The notes beneath the pieces are model-generated. The model was not told where the DNA came from and did not search any database. It saw only the letters and a program-made list of their open reading frames with translations. A stretch of 64,000 bases of DNA from Trema orientale. Its lineage: Eukaryota > Streptophyta > Magnoliopsida > Rosales > Cannabaceae. The stretch lies in the NCBI GenBank assembly GCA_002914845.1, contig JXTC01000178.1, positions 278,930 to 342,929 of the forward strand, read 5' to 3'. Both the position numbers and the translations under genes were made by a program. Below, one piece after another: positions 23,621 to 36,960 of this stretch. The number at the start of each line of letters is the position of its first letter. Within the stretch, counting starts at the first letter, position 1.

Positions 23621-26600
23621 CTATAATCGTTGCCTACTTCTGGTGTTAATGGCTTTCCTCCCACTACTACTCAGCCTACGAACCCCACCTGTCCAGTTAT
23701 CATCGTCGTCATCATCATCCTCATCGTCTCCACCGGTCATTTGTGCAGCGGCTTTCCTCCCTTTTCTAGGGGTTGGACGTTTCCTCTTAACGCTTGCTGT
23801 GTAATTTGAGTAATCAACTGTATCTTCCTTTAATGCATTCTTGAACTCCTGCACAGCAACAAAGGCTGTGATCAACAAGCGTAGAGACAACTCTAACTGA
23901 AGAAAGCATACATACAGACAAAAGATGGTGCCCTTAAATCATAGCTCGCAGTACCTGGTATATTTCTACCAATTCTCGGTAAGTTGTGGGCAAGTTCATG
24001 CGTGTTTCACTGATGTTAAACGGAACGTTCTGCCTGGAAAGCACCTCTCCCGCTTTAAGGGGTTCATTTGGAGAAAAAGCCTGGTTTGTACGAGAAAAAA
24101 AGAAAGCAAATAGAAGTAAAACAAAATTTCCCACTACTTAACACTCCAATTGAACATAAATCTCACTCGTCTAGTGATGATCTACCTGACAACGTGCATC
24201 ATTCAGGCTGTAAACAATCTTTAGGTGCCTCTTTAACTTCAGAAGAAGCTGCAAGGCAATAGCGGATAGACAGTCTGCCTGTTGAATACGAAACAAAGAG
24301 TTACAACGAATTAAAAAACGAACCAAAGGTCAACTGAGAGAGAATGAGAGAGAGATGAGAGCAAAAACCCTTCTTACTTTTTGCCCATCCAAAAATTCAG
24401 ACATCCAAGCAACAATTTTTCAAGCTAGCATATGAGACCTTCACTTTTGCAAGGACATAATGAAGTAATAACTAGACAGATTTACCTGGATCATCTGCTC
24501 ATCATCTTTCGAGATGTCAGTAGAATCCCCAGGGCCGTTAACATTTGTATCACTCTGATCTGAGACAAATTGATCTGCTGGCTCTGGTTTTACTGTCCCA
24601 TTCAAATCCATTGACAACATATGACTATGAGATGCTGGCTCTTGGTGAAATGTTCTGCTCAGGTCCATTGAAGTCATATCATTTGGAAAAGCCTGAGCAG
24701 TGGATTCATCCCTAACTCTTCCATTCTCACGAGGGGCAACTCTTTGTGAAAGATGCAAACTCAAAGCTTTCAGTTTTGCTTCAAGCACACCAGCCCTAAC
24801 TTGTATTATTCGATTTATAGCATAAATCAAATAAAGCGGTTCATCAGGTAACGTGAAAGGTAGCAAAGCTAAAATTTCGGTGCAGTGCCTGTAAAAGGAA
24901 ACACACTGTCAGTTCAAACAAGCACAAAGGAACTCTAGGACTAGAACCAATCATTGCACTCACATCAAGAAAGGCACTACTGAAGTGCTCCAATTTGGAT
25001 TATCAAATTTGCGCACAATAGAGGACATAAATTTGTTCCTTGAAACTCGGTTTCCACGAATTAGCTTGTAGATTCGAGAAACTCCTAGCCTCGCTTGAGT
25101 CAAAGAGACAGCATCCGATTTTCCCTTTGCATTGCCAGGAGATTTGGAATGGATTTTTTCATTCACTTGTCCAGAACTTGAGCTAATGGATTGCATAAAC
25201 AAAAAAGACATTTGAAGGCCATCCCCTAAGCGACTCTCAAAAAATGAAGGGTACCTATAAAAATGATTTTAGTCAATGAGAAAAAGAGAAATGACAATAA
25301 AATAAGTAAAACGTATTAGGAGGGGAATACTTTTCATTCATATTCATAAGCAAATGATGAGCCAACTTCGAGTTCACTTCCAGCGGATCTGTCTCTAGTG
25401 CTATAAGGTACGGAACACATGTAATTGGATGAACAAGACCCTGGCGCAGCACAACTTCAACAATCTGTATTCAACATATAGAATGATAATCATTTTTTTT
25501 TTCAAAAAATAAAAATAACAAGGTAAAAATAATTTTAAAAAAAAAATCAAAAAAAAAAAAAATCAGAAATAAGACTCATAAATTTTACCGAATTTATCAA
25601 AAATAGTGCATAACATCATTTTACAGTCTAAATAAATGATTATTTCAAAATAAAATTTTTCATAACTACTCGTATACAGAATAAACAGCATCATGCTACG
25701 AGCATAAATACACTAATTCACAGGAATACCAACATCTAAAATATTTGATTTAAAATTTCCGGAAACACACTACTTCCTCAAGCAACAGATTCGCATTGTC
25801 TCATTACAAGTCAGGAATAGGATACAGAGACCAGGTTATTACCTTAAGAGCAGTTTGGCGAACTTGTACATTAGAATCCAAACATCTTCCCAAAATGTTA
25901 TCCCAATACAACTGAACTATACCACCACAAATATTAGTATCTCCGGCACCAGCAGCAACAGGTACCACCTGACCACCTTCTACAGAATACTGAACTGCAT
26001 TTTCACTTGCATTATCTGATCCCAATTGACTTTCCGCATCAAGAAGATACTCGTACATATTTTGCAGTGCTTGCATCTGAATACTATAATGATTTAGCAA
26101 TGTGAAGACTACCATAGAGTAATATTACCAATGGAAAAATGTTACCTTAATGCGATCATCAGAGCCAGACGAAAGTGTCACGTCTAACAATTTCCCGATA
26201 TCTTTTTCCAACATATATTCAGGCCTCGCAATAAGAACGAATCCTAATGCCTGCAAATGTTGAAAAGAACATAAGCATAATCCCAAATTACAGAGATAAG
26301 ATGAGCAGAGATAGAGAGAGGAGATAGGCAGCTCACCTGCAATGATCTAACCTTTATAACAAAATCATCCATATGAAGATACTTTTTAAGTAAGTTGATA
26401 CAGCTTACAATGTCAACAGTTCTGTTGCTGGAGTTACTCAGCAAAGAATTGCCATACCGAATAAGTAATCCAAGACAGAAAAGAGACCGACCCACTAGCT
26501 GAGATAAGCAAAAGTAACAATGTTCATCAGAATCAACAGAATACTGTTAGAATGAGTCATCAGAACCCAGAACTTCTTATTGCAAATAAGACATGCTCCT

Positions 26601-29600
26601 TTTGGGGCTAAAATCATGCTAATAGATAGCTAGAAAATAGGTTTGATCCCTTCCAGCACATTTACTGAGAATCCTCTCCAGCGATAGGAAACTCTGATAT
26701 GTCTAGGTCCAGTGCAAGTCGAATCCCACAAGCAGTAAAAACATTTATGCAAATCCACATAAATGCTCAATTTCATAGACGACCTATTGAACTGAAAATA
26801 TGCTTATAAGCTAGTTGCTAGCCCACTACAAATAGATAAGTGCCTCATTAAGCAGGAGAAGACTGAAAAAGAAGAGCATCAACTCCAAATTTTTGTCAGA
26901 GTATGGGGAGAAACGATATAATTTTGTGTAGCAAACACCTTATCAAAGTCACAAAATCTTAATTTCAGTTGGACATTGCAATGCTTAAAATAAAAACAAA
27001 AAAGCTTTAAACATTTAGTTCTTAANTGGAGTGGGAAAGCAAAACTTCAATTTCATTCAGACTTTGCAAAGCAACCAGAACTATTAAAATTATCAATCTT
27101 CTCTTGTTTCAAGCAACCAACCTGCTTGTTATCAACTGCCTGAGCATGCAAACGTTTGAAGAAGACCTGAATAAGATACTCAACCACAGTAGCACCTTTT
27201 CCAGCAATTTTACTCACAGCACAAAGGCATCTGTTAGAAGGGGGGAAATTAGACATAACATGTATGTAATAATACGTCCATATATACATACAGGTGTGCT
27301 CACACATGCAAGCAAACCAATACCAAACTATTTAAACACAAATATGCTTATGATCGTGTACAAGGTGTACGTGAGTACAACAGAGCTATAGAAGCACGAA
27401 GATAGGTCAAGAGAAAAGGTAAAATGGCAACAACAACAACAGAAGTAAAAAATAGCGAAGCAATAGAAGTTTTTTGCTCGGATAAGCAATAGAAGTTACT
27501 TGATGCAAGCATGGACAACAGTCAAGAAGGAATGCCGAACAATCATGTGCTTCAAATCCTGCTCAAGTTCTTCAACAACGCTTAGAGGTAACTTTCGAAG
27601 CAAAGGCAGCACAGAATCAATTACGTAGATTATGCTCTCCAATAACTTCGCGACCATTCTATTATCAGACTGTACATGGGGAAAAAAATCAGAAAAAGAT
27701 CATGCTCACCAAAAACCAACCTTCTTTTTTAAAATGAGAATGCATTGCTGAATTCCATAGCTACACACTAGACATGAATTTGAATGGACCTACATGACTC
27801 TTAAGGTACGGCTGAAGAGTGACCACAAACTGTGAAGGGTCAGAAGCTGGTGCACAAAGCGTTGGATCTACAGTACAAAATGAATGCAAAACCTGCACAT
27901 ACGGAAGTCCACGCAGTTCTACTTCCTGGCCACTCATTTCCTCTACCTGACCAAAAACAATTTCTAGAAAGTAAGTTTTCAGATCCCAAAAGTCAAAAGA
28001 CCAGGGTATTTATCAGGTAAAAGAGCTACAAGACCTGCAATATCCTTTCCAGTAAGCACTTGCACATTAACTCACAGCGCTTACGGACCGATGCAAGTGA
28101 TAGAGGGTTGATCCCAACAGCTTTAGCTGATTGTGGAAAAAAATCAAGCACTAAGTTACGTGTAATGACAGTGACCAGAAACTGATTGTTTGGCATCTTT
28201 CTCATCATCTCAACAATCTGCTCAGTTTTTTTGGCAACCTCCAATGGAACACAACTACCATCTCGAAAGCCTTGCATTTGCGAAGAAGAAGGTTCCTCAA
28301 ACCAGAACTCATAAAATGTCTTGCAAACAAGATCCTGAGAACAAGAAGTAACAGGAAGGTAATCATATTTCCTCATTGTCGGTGCTCATAAGTTTATTCC
28401 TGTCACCTTTAGGAGAAGAATTATTGCCAAAGACAAAGCATGTCATCATTCAATAGTTCTGACTGTCCTTAAATACTTGTTAGCGTTCCTACCTTGAAAC
28501 TAAAGAATTTACTTCAAAATACCTGTATGCTTGATTCTTCATCACCAGCACGTGAAATAATCTCGATGCAAGCCCTTGTGAACTCAGAGAAGTTCGCATT
28601 TGAAATGCACATATCACGAATGATTTTGATAGCTCGTTTTCGAACACTAACTCCAGTATCTTTGATTCTCTCTGCAACCTTGTCAAAATACTGCAGAAAA
28701 ACACAACTTCATGGATATGAAAATAACTTATAACAATAACTCAGATAACTTTTAACTAGAGGGACAGAGGAAATTCAGTAACACCTGCAAACCAACATCA
28801 GGATGCGAGGCAATATGCCTGCCAACAAGTTCCAACGCTGCTTCTCTTACAGATATTGCAGAATCGCAAAACCTTCCTTCAACTGCCAATTGCACACGTT
28901 TGTCACACAGTACCTCCGGATCAGCTTCTACAATGATACTGACCTGTACATCATAAGGAGCACGAAGAATGAGGAGTTCCAACATGTCATCCAAAAAAGT
29001 AAGAACAATTTTTCTAATTGCATTTAAAGGCTAAAAATATTCACAAGCTAAACTTCCACTTACCGCACGTAAAGCCTTAGCCCTGATTACAGGAGAATGC
29101 TCCCTTAAACCCCCCTGTAATTTGATATTTTGTAAGAACAGAAAACTTATCACCTTAATATCAAGAAAATAACAAGCATGGAAGTTAACTAACCAAAAGC
29201 ATGTGAAGAATTGTATCAAATCCTCTGGAGAAAGAGTTATTTTGTCCCAAAGCTAAAGTAACCTTCTTGACTAAATCCCTTGTCAATAATGAAGAAGCAA
29301 TGCCAGAATCCCGCACTATTGCTTTGGACTTCAGTCTAGCAAGGAAGTACATTAACTTCTGCTCTGATTTTGGATCGTCCTTGTACCACAGACAAAGATA
29401 AAACCTATATGCACATGGATAAGTTCAATGGGAAATATCGAACCACAATATCAATAAGGAAATTTAATGATCACTCACCAGCGAACAAAGAGATGCGCAT
29501 CATCAGCCAAGTTGGCCTCTTGAAGGTAATTTAAAAGCAACTGCTGGATAATCTCCACTTCTGTAATAGAAAAAGTAGACTCGGACTTTTTTTCTGCGTG

Positions 29601-32600
29601 TTTCTTATCCTTTTTCTCATCATCTTTGCATTGCGACTTGCTGTAGGATTGTAAAACAAGAAGTTGTTTCCTGCAAAGGCAAATCTGACAGTGCCAGCCC
29701 CTGTTAGAAACTTCATGCTCCTTTACTCCCAAGCAATCAGCATGAAATATTCTCTGACAGTCTTGGCATATCAGAAAAAATCTTTCAACCCTCCCCTCCA
29801 AGCAAATAGAGCATGCATCTTTTGAATAGCTCTGCTCAGTCCCATCTTTGCTGCCCAACTCCTGTAATATCCAAAACTTATCTCTGCTGCAAAATACTGC
29901 ATCACGCTTCAACCTAGCAGCAATTGTACCAAGAATATCAATGGCCATAGAACGTGCAGTAACGTCCTTAGATTTCGGCCCAGCATTCTGGAGAAGTAAG
30001 ACACATAGGACCTACAAATAACTCTGGCTCAGCATGGAATAATTAAATCAAAACACAGAAACAGGATAAAGCAAATGATTAGGTACGTTACCTCCAGAAT
30101 AGGAGCTGAAGCAGGATACTCTGGTAGGTTCAGTGTTGTCAGCAAATCAGTAACAAGATTCTCCATCATTACTTTCAATTCAGATGCATCCTGTGTTTTC
30201 ACATTAGCAAAGCGCTGAAGTACACGGGTCCAAAATAGACAACATGCGTCGGTAGCTGCCTCATTGCATTTCGTTGGATAATTTGCTTCAAGTGAAACTT
30301 CCAACATGGGATTGCCATTCGATGACTGCCTTAATACTTCAGGAAGGTTTGTACTAAAATGAACCAACTGAATAAGTAAAGCAGTTATCATCTGAATCTG
30401 CTTTTGTTCCTCATCAGGTAAATGATATGCTCTCAAAGCTCGCTTTGAAAATGGCAGCTTACAAAGAAGCTGGAGTAATTCATCTATCACATAAGTCCTA
30501 TGTTGTGAGTATGAATAGAATATCTGTAACACCATAAAATAGTTACAAGTTATCAGTGACTAACAGACCTAGTAGTAATAGTAATAACACACTGAAAACT
30601 AACATTCTATCAGTGTAGCAACATATCTGTACATGTGTGTGCCTAAGTGTGTCACACGCTTGAAGAAAGAACAAGCTTTCAAGGGAAACATAATGGTACA
30701 GATGTCTACCCCACTAAGCAAACCAATTGCCTTGAGCTGCAAGAGTTGGATATTGTCCACCAAGAATGTTGTAAAGCTTGTTTTCACTAGTTGTAAGATA
30801 CAACTATCTGACAACTTCTCTATCATCAACAAATCCTTAAGGAAACCAAGAATAGTGCACATCTTTTGAAGCATGGTATTAACAGAAGCAGAAACCCTAT
30901 AAATACAGGGTAAGCAATCAGAAACAGCTCGCTCATTAAGTTAATATAGCCAAAATTCAATGTTACAGGCACAGTAAAGATAAGCACACTTGTTTACTGC
31001 TGATTTCTTCACTTTGAGAGTCTTAACACTACGTCGCTTCTTAGATGCTGAGCCAATTTCAGCATCAATCTCTTCATCCTCCTCAGCTGTAGGACAAAAT
31101 GTTAAAATGTGCAGCACAATATCAGGTCATTAAAGCTGGAAACACAGCTTAACCGAAAAATGATTACCATAAGCACTAACAAAAATCAGATAAAATAAGA
31201 CAAATGGAAAGATGCAGATTACTACAAAGATTGCAGAGCAAGTGAAGAAAGTATTGTCTATTCGGAAATAGAGTAATTAAACTAAAACCCAAGCTGTTCT
31301 AGCACAAAGTTACCTTCAAGTGGCCCATTATCACTAGGTCTATGCAAAGCACGGTATGATGGGTCATAAGCACACATGATATCTGTGATCTGACGCCTGG
31401 AGAACTCCAGAACTCTTTCAATTATCTGGCTTGAAAAAGCTATAGTAAGTCATCTCCTTAACTCATATAAATAACAAGAATAATCAAAGTACTTAGTAGC
31501 ATTAACATCGCAAAACCACCATCCTCACTTAACAAAAGAAGTTTACTCTAAATAAAGCATTCACCTCTTCTTTATAGAGCTGCTTTGGCATATCATTGTG
31601 AGCCATCAGCGCTAAAGCTGCATGAATGGACTCAAGACCACAAAAGATTGACGAAATCACATCTGAATCTGACTGAAATATAAAAGAAAGGAAAAAGATC
31701 AAGCAAAAGGCAATGAGTTTACTTAGTACCAGAATCCAGAAACTTTTAACACCATTATGTATCCAAATAGTTTTCAGACAATATACCCCAAAAAGAATGA
31801 ATTAAAAAACAAAACCACATATATAGAAACTTAAGTAGGAAACTACAATTAAGTCAATATGAGGGATAGAACTACACAACAAAACAATGGCATATGCATA
31901 ACTCTTTAAGCTCATTTAATATCAAAACTCCAAGGCAGTTTCGGCAAGATAAGAAACTATTTTAGAATAGTTGTTAACAGGGAAGAGGGAGTATGCACAC
32001 AAAAAAATGCCACGCTGAAAGATAGGCCTCAAAAACTTACATATTCAGAATCATTAATGGACAAGCCTTCAGCCCGATGAATTTGCTGATCCAAAACCCT
32101 CAAAAGTCTAACAAGAATATCTACAGGAATCAAATGTAGAAGTCCCTTTGCACGAATAGACATTATTTCATTTACAAGGTTTCTGATATCAGAGAGAGGC
32201 AAGGTTAACCACTCTGCTTCATCCCGGTCATCACTAAATATTTCAGCTCTGCCACAAAAGTTATCCACCAACTCACAAAAGCTGCCAATTGCCGCATCTA
32301 GAAGAAAACCAGAAAAAATTTCTATCAACAAAACAGGCAAGCATGAAAGATTATTGCAATTGCAATTGGAATTTGAAAAACGAAGACCGGGTAGGTCAAC
32401 CTTGAAGCTCAGTGGGATCTGGTTCAACTGATATTGAGATGTTCTCAGTCATTTTCCTCTTGGCTCTTGTTTTTCTGGAAGATGATGTTGATATATCCTG
32501 TATTTAACATATAACACACAAGAAAAACTCGAACATCATTTGCTAAAAGTAGATGTATGCATGAATATCTCTACCAAAAAATAACAATAATAGTAATGTA

Positions 32601-34598
32601 ACCATACATGAGAAGGAACATGGTTCAACTGTTGACTTCGAGTTGCAACGTAGTCCCTTTGAGCATGACTTGGAATAGGTATACTCGGCTCAAAGGGCTT
32701 CTTTTCAGGCACTGTACCAACAGAGATCTGCTCCTTAATAGGACCTGAGAAACTTGAACAGTGCAAGAACCAATAAGCACAGTTCATCTTATATGTTTTA
32801 AGAACTCACCATTACAACATAAAGCAACACAAAAAAAAAAAAAAAAAAAGGTAGAAAAACTGCAAGGAAAGAGTAATGTACACTATTGACTATTGAGACA
32901 ACAATATCCCTGAGTGAGCATTTTGGCTTGATCAAGCCCCAATGCTTAACTTCACAAAATCCATTTGGCAATAAAAAATGCTATAATAAATAAATTTAAG
33001 TCAATGAAATATTCAAATGTAAATATAATGGACAAAAGAAAAAGTATTACTAACACGTACAAATCAGTCGTATATATCTTTAGCACACCCGATTAAATTG
33101 TTGGGACATACCAAATTAATAATTATATGGCCTCAGTGCCTCAATAAAAATATTATAGCAACATAAGAAATCTGCTAACAAATTTCAGAGGAACAAGTCA
33201 AACCTCTCTCATATAAATATATTTTACTCCTGAAATACAAGCCCATTCATCTCTACTTGAAAGAGTACAAATTGTGCATAAAAACAAGCAACTATTGATA
33301 TCATAGCTCAATTTGAGTAGAACCTGAAATGCACAAATAGTAACATCAAGTAAATACAGCTAAAATGCAACCAAATACTTTCTTTACCTGGAGCATTGAA
33401 GTCGAATGCTTCTGGATTGAATCTAAGAACTTCATCATGAAGATCTAAATGCTCCAGATAACCATAAGAAACTTCCTTGGAATCCTCTCTGAGGTTCCTG
33501 CACATGGCATGACATATGAGAAAACTACAGAGACCTAGGGCAAGCATAATATAAAAGGAAGATTTATGCCTTGAGTACCCTTCTAGAAAAACAAGAACAT
33601 TGAAAAGAATGTGACTTGTGTTCTAAAACAGACCATGTCACGACTAATGAACAGACATTTTACTCGGTACTGTACCAATTAATGAGGGCTAAATCAGACT
33701 GAAAAATCTCAACGAAAGCCCTTTCAGCATCAAAATTTCGTTTTCAGATAACATATTAAAATCCTTGATAGCAATTGAGTAAGAAGAAGATTCTAAATCC
33801 CAACACAATCACGACTCCACTTAATCAACGACGCCATCGAACACAATTTTACAATCGAAGTGCATTAATTAAAATATACGAAAATAAAAAAATTCTAACC
33901 AATTAACATAAGTTAACAAGAAAATAATAAAAATCTTTACTCAAAAAAGGAAAATAAAGACTTTTGCTCCATACTAAACAGAAACAAATAATTTTATCGG
34001 TTATATCATTTCATTTCATGTCATCTCAACTCTCATCGAGATTTCGACTACTGTAAGAGAGTCCTCTTTTCGACAAAAACTACTGAATTTTACATCAAGT
34101 GAAACGCAAATGCAATCAAGCACACATCCAAATTCAAATTATTACTTATAAGTGGCAACCTATAATAAAAATGACTACAACAACACAAACACACAAGTAC
34201 AAATGCGACGACGCCGAATCAAAATTACATTTCGAAAATAGCTTCGTATCGAATTTTGGAACTACAACTTCAGAAATTCAAAGAAAAAAAAAATCAAATC
34301 AAATTCAAATTCAATTGTTCACTTACAAGTAAGAGACATCGGTTTGTCGAAGCAGATCAGCAATCCTAGCAGACTGAGCAAGAACCTCAGTCCGACTCAG
34401 CGCCCAGAAGCTACTCCGGCTCGGCACGTCGAACAAGCTGAGCTCGGGCTCGGAAGCGCCGCAGAAGACCGGGAGCGAAGGCAGAGGCAAGCAAGGCGCG
34501 ACCTCCGAGTGTATGGTGTTCGAGAGAGCGATGCCGCGGTGGTTCCAGTTCCAGCCGGAGCCGGCGGGGGCCGAACCGGGGGGCTGCTGATAACTCAT
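23621..34598 (-). CDS. SCC2: sister chromatid cohesion protein SCC2 (NIPBL-type cohesin loader) with PHD finger
   Basis: Twenty-eight exons join in one frame to 1812 aa, close to other plant SCC2 proteins: 34598-34327, 33497-33388, 32744-32608, 32497-32401, 32297-32041, 31672-31565, 31425-31314, 31086-30990, 30896-30710, 30523-30092, 30011-29479, 29404-29194, 29114-29064, 28943-28785, 28690-28523, 28334-28035, 27946-27794, 27669-27500, 27230-27122, 26498-26337, 26250-26146, 26076-25843, 25464-25331, 25254-24964, 24888-24486, 24278-24186, 24080-23955, 23848-23621. The protein loads cohesin on chromosomes with SCC4. Signatures: [20 protein letters not shown] near the N-terminus; a plant-type PHD finger at about residues 670-714 with ligands C670, C673, C685, C688, H693, C696, C711, C714; HEAT-repeat segments such as [18 protein letters not shown]; and a basic then acidic tail ([12 protein letters not shown], a run of Asp). 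The start is the first ATG in frame; upstream in-frame sequence has no ATG. A single N at 27026 is intronic. Confidence 0.96.
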
Positions 34599-34651
34599 CG
34601 ATTGGTGAACCGGTGAGGAGTCGTCGTCCCCAATTGGCAACGTAAGGGCAT
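34595..34651 (-). promoter_or_regulatory. upstream ORF overlapping the SCC2 start (ATGA)
   Basis: An ATG at 34651-34649 in another frame opens an 18-codon ORF. Its TGA (34597-34595) overlaps the SCC2 start ATG (34598-34596) as ATGA. It matters only if the transcript starts upstream of 34651, which is not shown by the sequence. Confidence 0.5.
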
Positions 34652-35222
34652 GTATGAAGGTCCGATAGAGTGGCTTCGCCCGTAAATATGTCGAAATCTG
34701 AGGACTTTTATTCGCAAATTAGGGTTTTTTTTTTTTTCCTGAGCGAGTGAGAAATGAGAGAGAGGGAGCAAAGCCCTAGAGGGGATTATAGATTTGGGAA
34801 TAGAAATTTTGTGGGGAACAAATGGCGGGGAAAGTCAGAAATGGGGAAAACAAAAAGGAAGCAAATTATATAATTTTTTTGCGAATTTTCGGGAGAGGAT
34901 TAAAAGTGTGTATTTAGCGCTATAGTATAGATGTGAAGAAGAAAATTAAAATTAAAAATTAAAAATAACAAGGATATAAGATTACGAAAGTACCCTTCCT
35001 TCAAGATCTTCTGCTTACGTGTTAGCTTTGCTTTTGTGGAAGGCCTTTCCCACGGATAGTTTTTCAGTTCCAGTTATCAAGTTACGAGAGTACCCCTGAT
35101 TGGCTTAGCTGTCTTTAGCCTAATGTGCGTGTTAGCTTTCTGGAGAAGCTTCTGTTTTTGCGTAATTCAAATTTTGATTTTTTTTCTTATTTACGCCCGA
35201 AATTTTCTCTATTTGCAAATCA
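34652..35222. other. SCC2 upstream region
   Basis: This holds the presumed SCC2 leader and promoter (read on the minus strand). It includes a poly(A)/(T) run near 34725 and a GAGAGAG-type stretch near 34750. No certain TATA box or E2F site was found. Confidence 0.4.
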
Positions 35223-35363
35223 GATCCTCAGGAGTCAGGACCAAAGGACCAAATGTTCAACTTCGTCAACAAAGATTCCAAACTCGGCAACTCCATGGGA
35301 GAAAAAGATTCCAAGATCCAAGTACGACGACCAACGACGCAAAAGATGCTGTCGTACCGGTGA
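35223..35363 (+). other. 46-codon open stretch of unknown origin
   Basis: After a plausible acceptor (TTGCAAATCAG ending at 35223) a frame reads DPQESGPKDQMFNFVNKDSK, then LGNSMGEKDSKIQV, and stops at 35361. Its polar, charged composition looks exon-like, and the neighbouring frames are also open over part of it. I do not recognise the protein and see no partner exons, so it may be a gene relic or chance. Confidence 0.25.
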
Positions 35364-36065
35364 TATAGCTCTAATTTGTTGACAATTGACTTTTTTTTTT
35401 CTTCCTTTTTCCCACCCAAAGTGTCGATAACAAAAATAATTTGTTACTTGTGTTACTAAAAAAAAAGAACTTTGTTACTTGTGAGTGAATTTATTTTTCT
35501 CTCACGATTAATCGACTAGTAAAAAAAAAGAAGCTCTTTTTAGTAATATATAGATGTAATTATTTCGAGTTTTTAAGAAGTCTTGTGATATTCATCATTG
35601 GGAAAATGACATGTACTACGATCTTTTAAAAATTAATACCAATATTACGATCTTCTCGTTTTCATTATTTTCATACGTTTTGCTTAGAGAAAAAAAATAT
35701 GTTAAAAATATGACTCATTTTATCTTCCTCGAATGCTCAAGCGGAAGAAGGATACAGGCAAGAAGCCATGGCAGCTGATCTCAGACTTAGTGGGGCATCT
35801 AAATCCTAATCATAATCCTAGCCCTAATATTTTCCATCTCATCTCATTTCTCGCTACTCACCATTTCGTCTTCTTCTCAAGACTTCTAGATCCTCAACAC
35901 TGAGTAAGTCTTCTTCCTCTTTTTCTGCCTTTAATTTTCACTTCGTCAAATACTTGAACGAGTACAAAAAATAGATTTGGAATTTATTTTATTGTTGATG
36001 GAGTTGATTTTATTGTGTTTTGATTGTTTCATTATTTGCTGAGTATTTATTTTGATAGGGTATGT

Positions 36066-36206
36066 ATGGACAGTTTTAGAGCTTTTGGAGTTGAAATTGA
36101 AGACGCCTACTTGAAGATATATGTAAAATATAGCCATATGGAAGACGCCCGCTTAATGTTTGACAAAATGTCAGCAAAGGATTTCTTTTCTTATTTTGTT
36201 TTATAA
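36066..36206 (+). pseudogene. pentatricopeptide repeat (PPR) gene fragment
   Basis: The 46-codon frame contains YVKYSHMEDARLMFDKMSAK followed by D and an aromatic Ser/Tyr stretch. This matches the PPR motif core (YxKxGxxEDAxxxFDxMxxKD) of plant organelle RNA-binding proteins. Only about one repeat is present and the frame ends soon after. No other PPR motifs are open nearby. It is best read as a scrap of a PPR gene. An intronic or very short real gene is unlikely. Confidence 0.55.
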
Positions 36207-36960
36207 ATAAATAGATACCATTAATTTTCATCATAGTGTTTCTAAGAAAATATCTTGTTTACTTGTAGCCACTACTTTTGTGATTCCACTATTACTTTGG
36301 TAATTTCTCGTTGAGCTCAGTTGCCAAAGGTGGGTGATGATAGGTATTCACCATTTTAATAAACTCATATAGGATGCTATTTCTTTTAAATTCTTTGGGA
36401 TGTAGATGTTGCCTAAATTTGTAGTCTCCTATAGATTACATTGCTTAATTGTATTCCTGATTATAAGCTTAGCTAACAATATATATTTCTATTGCTCTTA
36501 CTTCAAAAATATAATTGCTTAATTTGAGAACTTGATCATATTCTCTAACACCATTGTTCAATGCCTCACCCAAGTGTTGCAGGCCCAATCTTCCCAATCG
36601 TGGCTACCTCCTTCCACTTCTCTCTATGCTGGATTCTGATATTGAAATAAAATATGATATATATTGGAGTTACTTTGGCCAACTAGATCTCCTCATAGAT
36701 GCATGTCTTATTACTTGGATGTCTTTGTTACCTTGTCTCCTATTCCAATCAGCTTCGATTATATAAATTCATACTATAGTGGGTGTACATAACATTGTTT
36801 TATGTTTCTGGTGGTTCAAAATTGAGACATCACTTATATGTTATAACAATTTTCTTTTTTTTTGGATATAGAATAGTTGGAATATGTGTGTAGAAACTTA
36901 ATATTGCCTACCAAGAAAGTTTTTGCTCTTAGATTTTTAGACTTTCTTGTTAGTTTATTT

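Noticed and set aside
34599..34640. SCC2 start further upstream at a TTG (34640)
   Set aside because: A TTG start is not expected in a plant gene. The ATG at 34598 is the first in frame and precedes the conserved N-terminal block.
34820..34840. E2F-like site (GGCGGGGAAA) upstream of SCC2
   Set aside because: It has an extra G compared with the TTTSSCGC consensus, so I do not claim it.
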